Assembly: GCF_000711985.1 (NCBI RefSeq)
Contig: NZ_KL544006.1
Location: 186,001-250,000 of the forward strand
DNA from: Rheinheimera texasensis DSM 17496
Lineage (GTDB): Bacteria; Pseudomonadota; Gammaproteobacteria; Enterobacterales; Alteromonadaceae
DNA: 64,000 bases
Direction: 5' to 3'
A model generated the notes under the pieces. The model was not told the origin of the DNA, did no database searches, and worked only from the letters and a program-made list of their open reading frames with translations. Made by a program: the position numbers and the translations under genes. Positions 17,713 through 27,302 of the stretch are shown here, piece by piece; position 1 is the first letter of the stretch, and each line of letters begins with the position of its first letter.

Positions 17713-19233
17713 ATGGTTCTCGAGCAAGACCTGTCGCTTGTCAATAAAGTCAACCGGCTGCTGCGCTGGGGCCATTGGTTTACTTTTTTTAATGTGCTGC
17801 TCGCTTTACCTGTTACCTTGAGTTTTTTCCTCGCAGATCCTTTGCCGCCCGATGCCGCCGGCTGGATTTATCTGGTACTGAACTGGCTGGGTCACACCGC
17901 TTTTATCTGCTTATTGTTTTTTATTGTGACCATTTTTCCGGTCAGCCTGATTTTTCCATCGCAGCGTCATGTGCGCGGTGTGGCCGCCTTGCTGGCCAGC
18001 TGTGGCCTGGTCGTACTGATTTTTGATGCTTATGTTTATCACAGCCTCGGATATCACGCCGGCAGTGCGTCGTGGGAGCAAACTGTCGATTTATTACGCC
18101 AGCAGGTCGTCACTAATTTACGCAATTTTATTCTAATCACAGCATCGGTCGGTTTGCTGTTGCTGGCGATTGAGCTGCTGTGCAGCAATTTTTGCTGGAA
18201 AAAAATCGAACGGCTGAAAAGGTCCGGTATCGGTGCGCCCGCACTATTTGTATTGTTAGGTAGTTTTATCAGCAGCCATCTGCTGCATATCTGGGCAGAC
18301 GCGACGGAAGTGAGCAGCATCACCCGCCAGGACAACACCTTGCCGCTTAGCTACCCGGCAACGGCGCGCACTGTACTGAACCGCTATCAGATTATCAGCA
18401 CGCCAAGCACTGATGCCCAACAACTTAGTTGGCTGCAACAGGCGACAACGATTCCACAGCCCGTGCATTTATCCTGCAGTGCAGCACCGCAAGCTGCGCC
18501 GCTGGACGTCTGGCTGGTCGAACAGCTCAGTGCTGAACAGCTGCAGTTATTGCAATTACAGAATTTCAAAACGCTGCCACAACATCTGGCACCGCGTGAT
18601 ACCACACTGGCGCTGACAAATTTATTGCACGCACAGCTGGCGCAAATGCCACTGACACAAGCACCGGATTGGTTTAAACAGTTGCCTGCCGGTTACCTGC
18701 AAATTGACGCCGACAGTCACTGGCAACAACAACTGCCCTGGCTTGCGACACAAAAACCGGCTCAAGCTGCAGTGCGCATTCACCTGCAACAGGACCAAAG
18801 CCTGCTGACGGCAGTACTGAAACAACGGTCAGCCGACCAGCAACTGCTGGTGATTGAATTGGCAGGTAAAGGTGAACGTTTTGCACTGGGCCCGGCGCAG
18901 ATCTTTTTTCACTGGCCGGCACTCAGACAACAACGTTACAACCAGGTCAGTCAGCATCTGGATTTAATGCCTACTTTATTAGGCTATGCCGGCTGTTACA
19001 ACCAGCAAGCCTGGGTCGGTGAAAACTGGTTAGCATCCAGTCAAAACGCCCGGCTGAACGTGATTGGCAATGAAATTTACGCCTTTCGCAAAGACAAAAT
19101 GCTACTGGTACAGGCGGACGGCCAATACAGCGTCTGGTCCGCCGGTACTTTTGTGCCGCTGGAACAGAAACCTGATTTACCCTTGTTGACCGATGCATTA
19201 AACCGGCTGGCGATTGCGGCGACGGCGCGTTAG
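17713..19233 (+). CDS. yejM: LapC/PbgA-like inner-membrane protein (YejM), shortened
   Basis: In E. coli, YejM (PbgA/LapC) senses lipopolysaccharide and controls LpxC turnover through LapB. This protein has about five N-terminal membrane segments (residues about 20-190, DUF3413), including the QRHVRGVAALLASCGLVVLIFDAYVYH block, and a periplasmic sulfatase-like domain. It is 506 residues against 586 in E. coli. The domain is reduced: the VDGL-type strand appears as DVWLVEQL, and about 80 residues of the middle seem missing. The end (HLDLMPTLLGYAGC, WVGENW) is kept. The N-terminal call is secure; whether the periplasmic part still senses LPS is unknown. Confidence 0.88.
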   Translation: MVLEQDLSLVNKVNRLLRWGHWFTFFNVLLALPVTLSFFLADPLPPDAAGWIYLVLNWLGHTAFICLLFFIVTIFPVSLIFPSQRHVRGVAALLASCGLVVLIFDAYVYHSLGYHAGSASWEQTVDLLRQQVVTNLRNFILITASVGLLLLAIELLCSNFCWKKIERLKRSGIGAPALFVLLGSFISSHLLHIWADATEVSSITRQDNTLPLSYPATARTVLNRYQIISTPSTDAQQLSWLQQATTIPQPVHLSCSAAPQAAPLDVWLVEQLSAEQLQLLQLQNFKTLPQHLAPRDTTLALTNLLHAQLAQMPLTQAPDWFKQLPAGYLQIDADSHWQQQLPWLATQKPAQAAVRIHLQQDQSLLTAVLKQRSADQQLLVIELAGKGERFALGPAQIFFHWPALRQQRYNQVSQHLDLMPTLLGYAGCYNQQAWVGENWLASSQNARLNVIGNEIYAFRKDKMLLVQADGQYSVWSAGTFVPLEQKPDLPLLTDALNRLAIAATAR

Positions 19234-19255
19234 GCGCCGTCGGTTCTCATCTCTT
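19221..19255 (+). terminator. Intrinsic terminator after yejM
   Basis: GACGGCGC and GCGCCGTC form a perfect 8-bp stem that overlaps the stop codon of yejM, followed by a pyrimidine-rich TTCTCATCTCTTTT tail. Confidence 0.55.
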
Positions 19256-19353
19256 TTATCGAACATCCTTCGCATTTTTATTTGTTTTAACTGATGAATA
19301 AACACCTTTAAGCTGGTTCTATGCGCGACAGCACCAGATTGAAGGAAACCATC

Positions 19354-19551
19354 ATGTTAAAAACCTTAAGCTTTACCACTATGCATTTTAGTATCGCCTT
19401 TACTGTGGCTTACCTGCTGACCGGTGATTTACTGGTCGGCGGTCTGGTTGCCATGGTCGAACCGGCAGTGAATACTGTCGGTTACATCATTCACGAAAAA
19501 GTCTGGCAACGGTTGCAACATCGCCAGCAAGCCAGTCAACTGCTGGCCTGA
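19354..19551 (+). CDS. DUF2061 small membrane protein
   Basis: 65 residues from the ATG at 19354, which has AAGGAAA seven bases upstream; an earlier in-frame ATG at 19321 lacks a ribosome site. The family pattern is LKTLSFTTMHFSIAFTVAYLLTGD, then GGLVAMVEPAVNTVGYIIHEKVW, with two membrane helices and a conserved H-E-K-x-W end. Its function is unknown. It is a single-gene unit. Confidence 0.87.
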   Translation: MLKTLSFTTMHFSIAFTVAYLLTGDLLVGGLVAMVEPAVNTVGYIIHEKVWQRLQHRQQASQLLA

Positions 19552-19636
19552 GTACAAGACAGCAGCGCAGGGTGACTGTCGCATTCAACGGCAAAAACCG
19601 TTACACTGGCGCCCCGTTTTTTCTCTGGTATCTTCC

Positions 19637-20206
19637 ATGGCGCTCAAAGCCACCATTTATAAAGCTGAACTGGCCATTGCCGATATGACGCGGCACTATT
19701 ATCAGACGCACAGTCTGACGCTGGCACAGCATCCTTCTGAAACGATTGAACGCATGATGCTTCGTCTGGTGGCATTTACCCTGTGCGCGCACGAACGCCT
19801 GATCTTCGGCAAAGGCATTTCGGAAGACGCAGAACCGGATCTGTGGCAACACGATTATGGCGGCAATATCGAACTCTGGATTGAACTGGGTTTGCCGGAT
19901 GACAAACTACTACGCCGCGCCGCGCACCGCGCGCAGCAAGGCATGGTGCTGGCTTATGGCGGCACTGTCATCGATAAATGGTGGAAAGACGCACAAAAAA
20001 CTGCCCGCGAATTATCTAATCTGACCGTGGTTGCTATTGATGCCGCCGAGTCACAAGCCCTGGCTGAGTTGTGCCAGCGCACCATGCAGCTACAATGTAC
20101 AATTCAGGAAGGCCAGCTGTGGTTTGCCGATTCAAATCACTCGGTCGTACTGAATCCGCGCCTGCTGCAGCAGAGCAATCCTCCCCTGTTTCAACTGGAG
20201 TCATAA
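19637..20206 (+). CDS. yaeQ: YaeQ family protein
   Basis: A 189-residue cytoplasmic protein (E. coli YaeQ 181) with a PD-(D/E)xK-nuclease-like fold; its function is unsettled. Motifs are the opening ALKATIYKAELAIADM, HPSETIERMMLRLVAF, the DLWQHDYGGNIELWIELG strand and IDKWW. Its stop shares one base with the next start (TAATG), so the two genes are translationally coupled. Confidence 0.93.
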   Translation: MALKATIYKAELAIADMTRHYYQTHSLTLAQHPSETIERMMLRLVAFTLCAHERLIFGKGISEDAEPDLWQHDYGGNIELWIELGLPDDKLLRRAAHRAQQGMVLAYGGTVIDKWWKDAQKTARELSNLTVVAIDAAESQALAELCQRTMQLQCTIQEGQLWFADSNHSVVLNPRLLQQSNPPLFQLES

Positions 20207-21030
20207 TGTTTCTCGGAAAAACCAATCGGCTGGTGCTGAAAAGACGGGTGGATTTTGGTGTCTATCTCGATGGCAAAGAATGGGGCGATATTCTGTTACC
20301 AAAACGCTATGTGCCGGCAACTGCCGATATCGGCAGCAGCATTGACGTCTTTTTGTATCTGGATTCTGAAGATCAGCTGATCGCAACCACCGAGCGCCCG
20401 CTGATCAAAGTCGGTGAAGTGGCACAGATGCGTGTCGTCGCCGTCACCAAAGTCGGCGCTTTTTTAAACTGGGGGCTGAAAAAAGATTTGCTGGTGCCAT
20501 TTGCCGAACAGGCGGTGCCGATGCAGCAGGATTACAGCTACCTGGTGTACTGTTTTGTTGATAAAAGTAACCGCATCGTGGCGTCCAGCAAGCTGGATAA
20601 ATTTATTGGTAAAACCACACCACAACTCAAAGCTGGTGATGAAGTGTCCATTGTCGTCGCTGAACCAACCGATTTAGGTTTTAAAGTGGTGGTAAATAAC
20701 GAACATTGGGGGCTTTTATATAAAGATCAGGTCTTTAAGCAATTGCGCCGCGGTTACCAATGCAAAGCTTATGTCAATAAACTGCGTAGCGACGGCAAAA
20801 TTGACCTGTTGCTGGATAAACCGGGTTATGGCAAAACCCTGGATTTAACCGGCCAGATCCTGCAAAAACTCAATGAAAATGACGGCGTGTTGATGTTATC
20901 GGATAAAAGCTCACCGGAAGCTATTTACGCGCTGTTTGGCGTCAGCAAAAAAGTCTATAAACAGGCGATTGGCGCTTTGTTTAAGGAAGGCAAAATCAAT
21001 ATCAGCGACAGCAAGATCGAGCTGAAGTAA
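20206..21030 (+). CDS. cvfB: CvfB/YitL-type S1 RNA-binding protein
   Basis: 274 residues from the ATG at 20206, with consecutive OB/S1-type domains: GVYLDGKEWGDILLP (about 15-60), VVAVTKVGAFLNWGLKKDLLVPFAEQ (about 70-130), a third S1 domain (KVVVNNEHWGLLYKDQVF) and a C-terminal winged helix (PEAIYALFGVSKKVYKQAIGAL). CvfB in Staphylococcus binds RNA and affects virulence gene expression; in proteobacteria the role is not known. A GGAG precedes the start, which is coupled to yaeQ. Confidence 0.9.
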   Translation: MFLGKTNRLVLKRRVDFGVYLDGKEWGDILLPKRYVPATADIGSSIDVFLYLDSEDQLIATTERPLIKVGEVAQMRVVAVTKVGAFLNWGLKKDLLVPFAEQAVPMQQDYSYLVYCFVDKSNRIVASSKLDKFIGKTTPQLKAGDEVSIVVAEPTDLGFKVVVNNEHWGLLYKDQVFKQLRRGYQCKAYVNKLRSDGKIDLLLDKPGYGKTLDLTGQILQKLNENDGVLMLSDKSSPEAIYALFGVSKKVYKQAIGALFKEGKINISDSKIELK

Positions 21031-21041
21031 CAGCCACTTCA

Positions 21042-21068
21042 CCCGGCCTTAAATCCCTCAAGGCCGGG
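21042..21068. terminator. GC-rich hairpin between convergent genes
   Basis: CCCGGCCTT and AAGGCCGGG form a 9-bp stem exactly between the ends of cvfB (+) and the GAF-GGDEF-EAL gene (-). A T-run is poor, so termination is plausible but not certain. Confidence 0.5.
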
Positions 21069-21069
21069 C

Positions 21070-23469
21070 TTATCTCAGCCACTCCACCGCCTGACGCGGC
21101 GGTAAAGCTGCAGCAAACCAATAACCCTGTCCCGACTCACAACCCAGCTCAGACAAAATCTTCCGTTGCAGGCTATTTTCAATACCTTCGGCAATTACTT
21201 GTAATTTCAGCGTCTTCGCTAAGGTGATGATGGTATTGACCACGGCATTTTCCTGAATACGCGGCCGGATCCCGGCGATAAAACTACGGTCGATTTTCAG
21301 TACATCGAGCTGAAATTCATGCAGATAACTCAGGCTGGAATAACCAGTGCCGAAATCATCCAGAAACACCCGAATGCCCGCCGATCTGAGCTGAGCAATA
21401 GTAGTTTTGGCCTGATCAATTTTATCAATCAGCGCCCGCTCGGTTATTTCAATCGCCAGATAACGGGCCGGAACCTGTGCGTCGGCCAGTTGTTGCAACA
21501 CGACATCTGCGAAATCAGCCTGCGAAAAGCTGCGCCCGGAAATATTGACGCTGATATAAAACGGCGTGGCGTAGTTCTGCCACCACAAATTAATTTGGCT
21601 GACCGCCTGGCGCACGACATAACGGTCGATATCACCCAGCAACCCAAGTTCTTCTGCCAGTGGGATAAAATCATTGGGCGGGATAAAACCGCGCTCTGGA
21701 TGCTGCCAGCGGATAAGAGCTTCAAAACCGACAGTGTCGTCATTGTCCAAATTCACCACCGGCTGGTAGTGCAACTCAAACTGCTGCGTGCTGAGCGCAG
21801 CCTGGATCTCCATTTCCAGTTGATAATGCTGCACCGCACGTTGGTCCATTTCAGCAGAAAAAAACCGGCAAACGCCTCGGCCATCTTGTTTGGCCTGGTA
21901 CATGGCAATATCGGCACGCCGGATCAACTCGTCGGTGTCGTCCAGCACTGTGTGCGGATCAGCCAGTGCCACCCCTATACTGGCCGATGTCTGCAGCTTA
22001 TGTTGCTTCAGCAGGATAGGCTGACTCAGCTGCAGGCTAATGCGTTGCATCACTTCCGCGACATCAGATTCCGTATGCACGTCATCGAGTAAAATCGCAA
22101 ACTCGTCACCACCAAGCCGCGCAAGCGTGTCATTCTGGCGCAGACAACGGCGTAACAATTGAGCGACAGCCACCAGAAACTCATCGCCAATCTGATGACC
22201 CAGAGTGTCATTCACCATCTTAAAGCGGTCTAAATCCAGATAAGCGACGGCAACAACATGGTTTGGATAGCGGCGGCGGCGTTTAAAGCCTTGCCGCACC
22301 CGATCCAAAAACAACACGCGGTTCGGTAAATTGGTCAGCGCATCGTGCAGAGCCTGATGCAACAGACGCTGCTGCACAAAAACCCGTTCCAATGCACTGC
22401 AAATATGCTGGCTGACAAATAGCAATAAATCTAAATCGGTTTGCTGGTAATGCCGGGTGACATCATAACTTTGTACCACCACTACACCCTGTACCCGATC
22501 TTCCGACTTAAACGGCACTCCGAGCCAATATTCCGGTTGCTCGCCATAGGCTTTGACGACATTCTCACGGTCAAGCTCTGCCAGCATGGCCTTATCCGCT
22601 AACAAAGGTTTGTCGGTGCGAAACACATAACCGGTCAGACTATGGTTGAGAATTTCTTTGGGATAAAACTGGTCCGGACTAATGTGCTCATGCGAGTCGG
22701 CGAAATAAGGGAAATGCAGCACTTCTGTATCGCTGTCATACAACGCGATAAAAAAATTCTCAGCATAAATCAGCGAGTTCACATTCTGATGCAGCTGCTG
22801 ATAAAACTGGCCCGGTGCTTCTCCGTCATATTGCAGTGAGGCGATATTAAATAACACTTTCTGCAAACGGCTGGCGTATTCCAGCTGAGTCACTGAATGC
22901 TGAATATGGGCAAGCCCGGCCAGCTGCTCCATTTTGCGGGCGAGCACCTCAGCAACCTGAGTCAATAGGGCGATTTTATCGGCGAAAAAACCTTGCTGCG
23001 GATGTTCACAGTCCAGCACAGCCATTAGTTTACCTGCACACAGCACCGGCACAGCTAACTCTGAGGCAAACTGACTATTGCCAGAAACGTACCGTGGGTC
23101 TTGTGAGGTATCCGCCACACAGATAATTTGTTGCTGGCGGGCCGCCGTTGCAATCAGACTGTCGCTATCCAGATAAAGCGGCGGTGGTAAATCCAAGGCC
23201 CTTAAGCCGCAAGCAGCGACACGCCGCAGCAATCCGGTCGCATCCGGCACAAACAAACTGCAATCGGCAAATCCAAGCGCTTCGCTGACCAGCTGTACCA
23301 CCTGCTGGTATACCGCCTGATCTGTGGCGACACTTTGCAGATCCAGCGCCAGCGTGTTCAGAGTACGCAGGGTGGCAACTTCCTGACGCAGTTGCCTGAT
23401 CTCAGACTGTTCGCCGGCAGCAACTACCGCGGCTTCGCCACCATCTTGCTGATTGAACTGCGGTTCCAT
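21070..23469 (-). CDS. GAF-GAF-GGDEF-EAL cyclic di-GMP protein
   Basis: A 799-residue cytoplasmic protein with a short coiled coil (about 20-35), two GAF-like sensor domains (about 35-180 and 205-365), a GGDEF domain (about 375-540) and a C-terminal EAL domain (about 555-799). The GGDEF motif LGGDEF is intact with the RQND inhibitory site five residues before it. The EAL domain keeps FEALIRW, the DDFGTGYSSL loop and VIAEGIEN, so both synthesis and breakdown of c-di-GMP look possible. There is no membrane segment; the GAF ligands are unknown. It is a single-gene unit, separated from cfa by 62 bases, where it probably has its own promoter. Confidence 0.93.
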   Translation of the reverse strand: MEPQFNQQDGGEAAVVAAGEQSEIRQLRQEVATLRTLNTLALDLQSVATDQAVYQQVVQLVSEALGFADCSLFVPDATGLLRRVAACGLRALDLPPPLYLDSDSLIATAARQQQIICVADTSQDPRYVSGNSQFASELAVPVLCAGKLMAVLDCEHPQQGFFADKIALLTQVAEVLARKMEQLAGLAHIQHSVTQLEYASRLQKVLFNIASLQYDGEAPGQFYQQLHQNVNSLIYAENFFIALYDSDTEVLHFPYFADSHEHISPDQFYPKEILNHSLTGYVFRTDKPLLADKAMLAELDRENVVKAYGEQPEYWLGVPFKSEDRVQGVVVVQSYDVTRHYQQTDLDLLLFVSQHICSALERVFVQQRLLHQALHDALTNLPNRVLFLDRVRQGFKRRRRYPNHVVAVAYLDLDRFKMVNDTLGHQIGDEFLVAVAQLLRRCLRQNDTLARLGGDEFAILLDDVHTESDVAEVMQRISLQLSQPILLKQHKLQTSASIGVALADPHTVLDDTDELIRRADIAMYQAKQDGRGVCRFFSAEMDQRAVQHYQLEMEIQAALSTQQFELHYQPVVNLDNDDTVGFEALIRWQHPERGFIPPNDFIPLAEELGLLGDIDRYVVRQAVSQINLWWQNYATPFYISVNISGRSFSQADFADVVLQQLADAQVPARYLAIEITERALIDKIDQAKTTIAQLRSAGIRVFLDDFGTGYSSLSYLHEFQLDVLKIDRSFIAGIRPRIQENAVVNTIITLAKTLKLQVIAEGIENSLQRKILSELGCESGQGYWFAAALPPRQAVEWLR

Positions 23470-23531
23470 GTCACCTGACTTTTGATAACTTTTTGAAAGT
23501 TATAACACAATGTCAGATTTTTAGTAAATTG

Positions 23532-24776
23532 TCAGACCGGCTGTTTAAATCCCGGTTTTGCCAGTACCAGATGGACAGTGCTGGTAGCGCGCTCTAAAAA
23601 TCCACCTTCGCAGTAACATAAATAAAACTGCCACATACGGATAAAACGTTGATCATAGCCAAGCGCCAGCACCTGCTCTTTTTGCTGTTCAAAGCGCTCA
23701 AACCAGTCGGCCAGCGTGCGGGCATAGTCGAGACCAATGTCGCTGAGCTGACGGATCACCAAATCCGTGTGGTTACAAACCGCACTGGCCATTTTGGTGA
23801 CCGACGGCAAAAAGCCGCCGGGGAAAATAAACTTCTGAATAAAATCGACTTCTTTGCTGTAATGCTCGAAGCGCTGATCTGCAATGGTAATGGCCTGTAG
23901 CACCATCAAACCATTAGCTTTGAGCAGGCTACTGCATTTGGCAAAATAGCTGTCGAGATACTCTTTGCCGACAGCTTCTATCATTTCAACCGATACCAGC
24001 TTGTCGTATTGACCGCTCAGTAAACGATAGTCCTCAAATAACAATGTAATTTGGTCGGTAAGACCTGCGGCGGCAATGCGCTCAGCCGCGTAGTCATATT
24101 GTTCTCTGGAAATAGTGGTGGTAGTGACTTTCACGCCATAGTGAGTGGCCGCATAAATCGCCAGGCTGCCCCAGCCGGTGCCAATTTCCAATAAGTGATC
24201 ACCCGGCTTCAGCTGCAGCTTTTCACAGAGTAAATGTAGTTTGTGCTGCTGCGCCTGCTCCAGTGTGCTATCCGGCGCCGGATACACCGCACTTGAGTAC
24301 ATCATGCTGTCGTCCAGAAACAAGCGATATAAGGCATTCCCTAAGTCATAATGTGCAGCGATGTTTTTGCGCGACTGGCCCAGCGTATTACGGTTTTTCC
24401 AGTCCAGTAACTTCAGCGCCGGTTTACTTAACCGCGCCCAGGCGCTTTCCAGTGAATCCAACAACGCCATATTGCGGGCAAAAATGCGCACTAATGCCGT
24501 CAACTGGTCGGTATGCCACCAGCCGTCCATGTAAGCTTCACCAGCGCCAACCGAGCCTTCCAATACCAGCTTCTGATAGAAGCGCGGGTCGCGCACTTCC
24601 AGCCGCACGCGCAGATCGGCATGGGCGTCGCCGAGGATCAGCTCATCTTTATGATCAACCAGTTCAATACAGCCATGTTGCAGACCGGCGAGATATCCCT
24701 GTACCAGACGACGGCAAATCCGGTCCAGCAGCCCTGGCTCTGCATAATCACCTGATTGACTGAGTGCTAATGTCAT
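23532..24776 (-). CDS. cfa: Cyclopropane-fatty-acyl-phospholipid synthase (CFA family)
   Basis: An S-adenosylmethionine-dependent enzyme that adds a methylene (or methyl) group to unsaturated acyl chains of membrane lipids. Read from the ATG at 24776 it has 414 residues (E. coli Cfa 382) and overlaps the DUF1365 stop as ATGA; a longer frame to 24881 adds unrelated residues. SAM motif: HLLEIGTGWGSLAIYAA. Active-site segments: HYDLGNALYRLFLD, VSVEMIEAVG, FIFPGGFLPS and the C-terminal YLCYCEGGFLE cysteine. It is the last gene of the six-gene photoprotection-like operon. Members of this family next to flavin oxidoreductases may make methylated rather than cyclopropane chains; the product here is undetermined. 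Confidence 0.94.
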   Translation of the reverse strand: MTLALSQSGDYAEPGLLDRICRRLVQGYLAGLQHGCIELVDHKDELILGDAHADLRVRLEVRDPRFYQKLVLEGSVGAGEAYMDGWWHTDQLTALVRIFARNMALLDSLESAWARLSKPALKLLDWKNRNTLGQSRKNIAAHYDLGNALYRLFLDDSMMYSSAVYPAPDSTLEQAQQHKLHLLCEKLQLKPGDHLLEIGTGWGSLAIYAATHYGVKVTTTTISREQYDYAAERIAAAGLTDQITLLFEDYRLLSGQYDKLVSVEMIEAVGKEYLDSYFAKCSSLLKANGLMVLQAITIADQRFEHYSKEVDFIQKFIFPGGFLPSVTKMASAVCNHTDLVIRQLSDIGLDYARTLADWFERFEQQKEQVLALGYDQRFIRMWQFYLCYCEGGFLERATSTVHLVLAKPGFKQPV

Positions 24777-25531
24777 ACCGATTGATCCTTTGGCTTTTGA
24801 TGAGAATAAAATGGCAAACCTTTGACTAACAACTGCAACGCTTGCCAATAAATGCGTATTACAACCTGTACGTTTTGCCATGGCTGGCGGATCAGCATCT
24901 GGCGAATGCTGTTTTTGTTTAACGCCTCGCGCTGCAAGCGAAACCAGGCCGAGAACACTTTTTCGCCTTGCCGGCTGTTTTGCAGCAACAGGTTAAATTG
25001 TGTCGTGGGCGCTTCAATACGCCAGTGATATTGCATATCTAAAGGGTTAAATGGCGAGACATGAAAATTCTTCGCGTGACTGAATTCAGTCACGCCATCC
25101 GCTTCAAGCGGCACCAAATAATGATGGCGTTCGTTCCAGGGTGTATTACTGACTTCTGCCAAAAGATAACGCGGTTGGCCCTGTTGATATAAATAATACT
25201 GTGTCAGCGGGCTGAAATAGACGCCCCAGTTGGCGAGCGGCGATAACAAAAACACCTGATCAATACCGCTGACATCCGCGCCAAGCTGTGCAGCACGCGC
25301 CAGAGCGGCTTCTGCTAAATCGTCAATGCCGGTGACCGCAGCGCAGCCTTTAAAATAATCGCGGCGGCGCAGGGAAAAAGCCCCAAAGGCCTCGCGCTGA
25401 ATTTGCGCAGGCAACTCAGTAAGCGCACATAAGTCGAGCCAGAAATACTGAATATCATAATGCAGCCCATGCGGTTTCGGTTTGAGGCGCTGATGCCCCA
25501 CCCGGCCCCGATAGATAGCATGTGTCGACAT
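24773..25531 (-). CDS. DUF1365 family protein
   Basis: A 252-residue protein of the DUF1365 (COG3496) family: IYRGRVGHQRLKPKPHGLHYDIQYFWLDL, then RRRDYFKG, VFLLSPLANWGVYFSPLTQYYLY, KNFHVSPFNPLDMQYHWRI. Its function is unknown; genes of this family are nearly always next to a CFA synthase and an NAD/FAD-binding amine oxidase, as here. It shares one base (TAATG) with the flavoprotein gene before it and four (ATGA) with cfa after it, pointing to tight co-translation. Confidence 0.92.
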   Translation of the reverse strand: MSTHAIYRGRVGHQRLKPKPHGLHYDIQYFWLDLCALTELPAQIQREAFGAFSLRRRDYFKGCAAVTGIDDLAEAALARAAQLGADVSGIDQVFLLSPLANWGVYFSPLTQYYLYQQGQPRYLLAEVSNTPWNERHHYLVPLEADGVTEFSHAKNFHVSPFNPLDMQYHWRIEAPTTQFNLLLQNSRQGEKVFSAWFRLQREALNKNSIRQMLIRQPWQNVQVVIRIYWQALQLLVKGLPFYSHQKPKDQSV

Positions 25532-26784
25532 TAGAACTTCACCCCAAGCATGGCTGCAACATCGACAGCGCTGCGCACCCCGTCCTCATGGAAACCGTTA
25601 TACCAATAAGCGCCACAAAAATAACTACGGTTCTGGCCGTTGATTTCACCACGCCGTGCCTGTGATTGCATTGTGCTCTGATTGTAAACGGGATGGGCAT
25701 AGGTAAAACGCCGCAGCACTTGCTCCGGCGCGATGCGATCGCTGGCATTTAAGCTCACCACAAAAGTGGTATCGCTATGAATACCCTGCAGCATATTCAT
25801 GTTGTAGCTCAGCGTGGCGCGCTTGGCTGCATCTTCGCCTAACAGATAATTCCAGGCCGCCCAGGCCGCTTTGCGTTTGGGTAACAGCCGGATGTCGGTA
25901 TGCAGCACCACATCATTATCCTGATAGGCAATACCACCTAATACCTGCTGCTCAGCCGGTGTTGCATCGGCCAACATTTTAAGCGCCTGATCGCTGTGGC
26001 AGGCAAACACCACCTGATCAAAATGTTCAGTGCTGCCATCCGCTAAAGCAATTTCAACCGACTCGTCAAAACGACGCACCTTGGCCACAGGACTGTTCAA
26101 CCGGATACCGTCACTGCCACATTTGGCCAGCATGGCTGTGACATATTCACGCGAGCCACCTTTGATCACCGCCCACTGCGGCCTGTCGTTGATGTTGAGC
26201 AGACCGTGGTTATTGCAGAATTGCAGGAAAAATCGCAGCGGAAAATCTGGCATTGCAGTTAAACCAGCCGACCAAATCGCCGCCCCCATCGGCAACAGAT
26301 ATTTGTCGCGCATGTCGGTGCCAAGCTGATGTTTCTGCAAAAAGGCATCGATAGGCAAATCTAAATCCGCACTGTTATCGGCCACCGCCTGCTTGGCGAT
26401 TTTGTTAAAACGCACAATGTCACGCAGCATGCGCCAAAACGATGGCCGCAGCAGATTGCGCTTTTGTGCAAACAGGCTCCACAGGTTATTCCCGTTGTAT
26501 TCAAAATCGGCAGCTCTGTCTGTCACCGCAAAACTCATGGTTGTATTCTGAAAAGGTACACCAAGCTCAGCGATAAATCGGTTAAACAGCGGATAAGTCC
26601 AGTTGTTAAACACAATAAAACCCGTGTCGACGGCATACTGACGGCCATTCACACTGACATCAACAGTTGCAGTATGGCCGCCCAGGTAATTACCAGCTTC
26701 GAATAAAGTGACCTGATGTTGCTGCCTCAATAAATACCAGCTCATCATGCCGGCGATGCCACCGCCAATCACTGCAATACGCAT
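25531..26784 (-). CDS. FAD-dependent amine-oxidase family protein (COG2907)
   Basis: A 417-residue flavoprotein. The FAD-binding Rossmann motif is IAVIGGGIAGMMSWYLL, followed by FEAGNYLGGHTATVD; the second nucleotide segment is VVFACHSDQALKML, and the C-terminal flavin contact is YFCGAYWYNGFHEDGVRSA. COG2907 proteins cluster with DUF1365 and CFA synthase in many bacteria and are thought to act on membrane fatty acids (oxidation or desaturation), but the reaction has not been assigned for this one. It is the fourth gene of the operon, 41 bases after the NTF2-like gene. Confidence 0.88.
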   Translation of the reverse strand: MRIAVIGGGIAGMMSWYLLRQQHQVTLFEAGNYLGGHTATVDVSVNGRQYAVDTGFIVFNNWTYPLFNRFIAELGVPFQNTTMSFAVTDRAADFEYNGNNLWSLFAQKRNLLRPSFWRMLRDIVRFNKIAKQAVADNSADLDLPIDAFLQKHQLGTDMRDKYLLPMGAAIWSAGLTAMPDFPLRFFLQFCNNHGLLNINDRPQWAVIKGGSREYVTAMLAKCGSDGIRLNSPVAKVRRFDESVEIALADGSTEHFDQVVFACHSDQALKMLADATPAEQQVLGGIAYQDNDVVLHTDIRLLPKRKAAWAAWNYLLGEDAAKRATLSYNMNMLQGIHSDTTFVVSLNASDRIAPEQVLRRFTYAHPVYNQSTMQSQARRGEINGQNRSYFCGAYWYNGFHEDGVRSAVDVAAMLGVKF

Positions 26785-26825
26785 GTAGTTTTTCCTTGAA
26801 ATAAAGTCGGTGAAAAGGCCTGAGA

Positions 26826-27299
26826 TCAGGCCTGTGCCATCCGGCTGCGAACCTTCCCGGTCAGCCAGCCAATCACCGGCAAATGCTGATAAACCATTTG
26901 GGTCAAATCGTAATAGTCACGATGCCGCACAATTTTGCCATTGGCGTCATAGGTGAGCTCAGTGCTGCCATCGACGACTATCAACTCACCGGCACCTATA
27001 GCCGGATGACGAAACCGCATCTGCCAGCTGACAAAGCCCCAATGCGGCCCCACCCCGTGCGCACCCATTTCAAACTCGCATTGCTGCAGGTTTTGGTAGG
27101 CATGAGCGAAATACTGTTCGAGCGCTACCAGACCCGAAATGTGATGCACAGGGTCGATAAACTCGACGTTATCGGCATACAAATTTTTTAAAGTGATGAG
27201 ATTGTCGAAATTCAGTTGATTGTAGAAATCAACAAAAAGCGCCAGCCGCTCTGATGCCGACGGCTGAGGCTCCAATACTGTTGATGATTCAGTTTGCAT
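26826..27299 (-). CDS. NTF2/SnoaL-like protein
   Basis: A 157-residue protein of the NTF2-like alpha+beta barrel superfamily: ERLALFVDFYNQL, LYADNVEFIDPVHHISG, then WQMRFRHPAIGAGELIVVDGSTEL and HRDYYDLTQMVYQHLPVIGWL. Such folds serve as small-molecule binding proteins or isomerases; the ligand is unknown. It starts 3 bases after the photolyase stop and precedes the flavoprotein gene. Homologues with the same HRDYYDL motif are typical of this lipid/photolyase cluster. Confidence 0.82.
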   Translation of the reverse strand: MQTESSTVLEPQPSASERLALFVDFYNQLNFDNLITLKNLYADNVEFIDPVHHISGLVALEQYFAHAYQNLQQCEFEMGAHGVGPHWGFVSWQMRFRHPAIGAGELIVVDGSTELTYDANGKIVRHRDYYDLTQMVYQHLPVIGWLTGKVRSRMAQA

Positions 27300-27302
27300 T
27301 AT

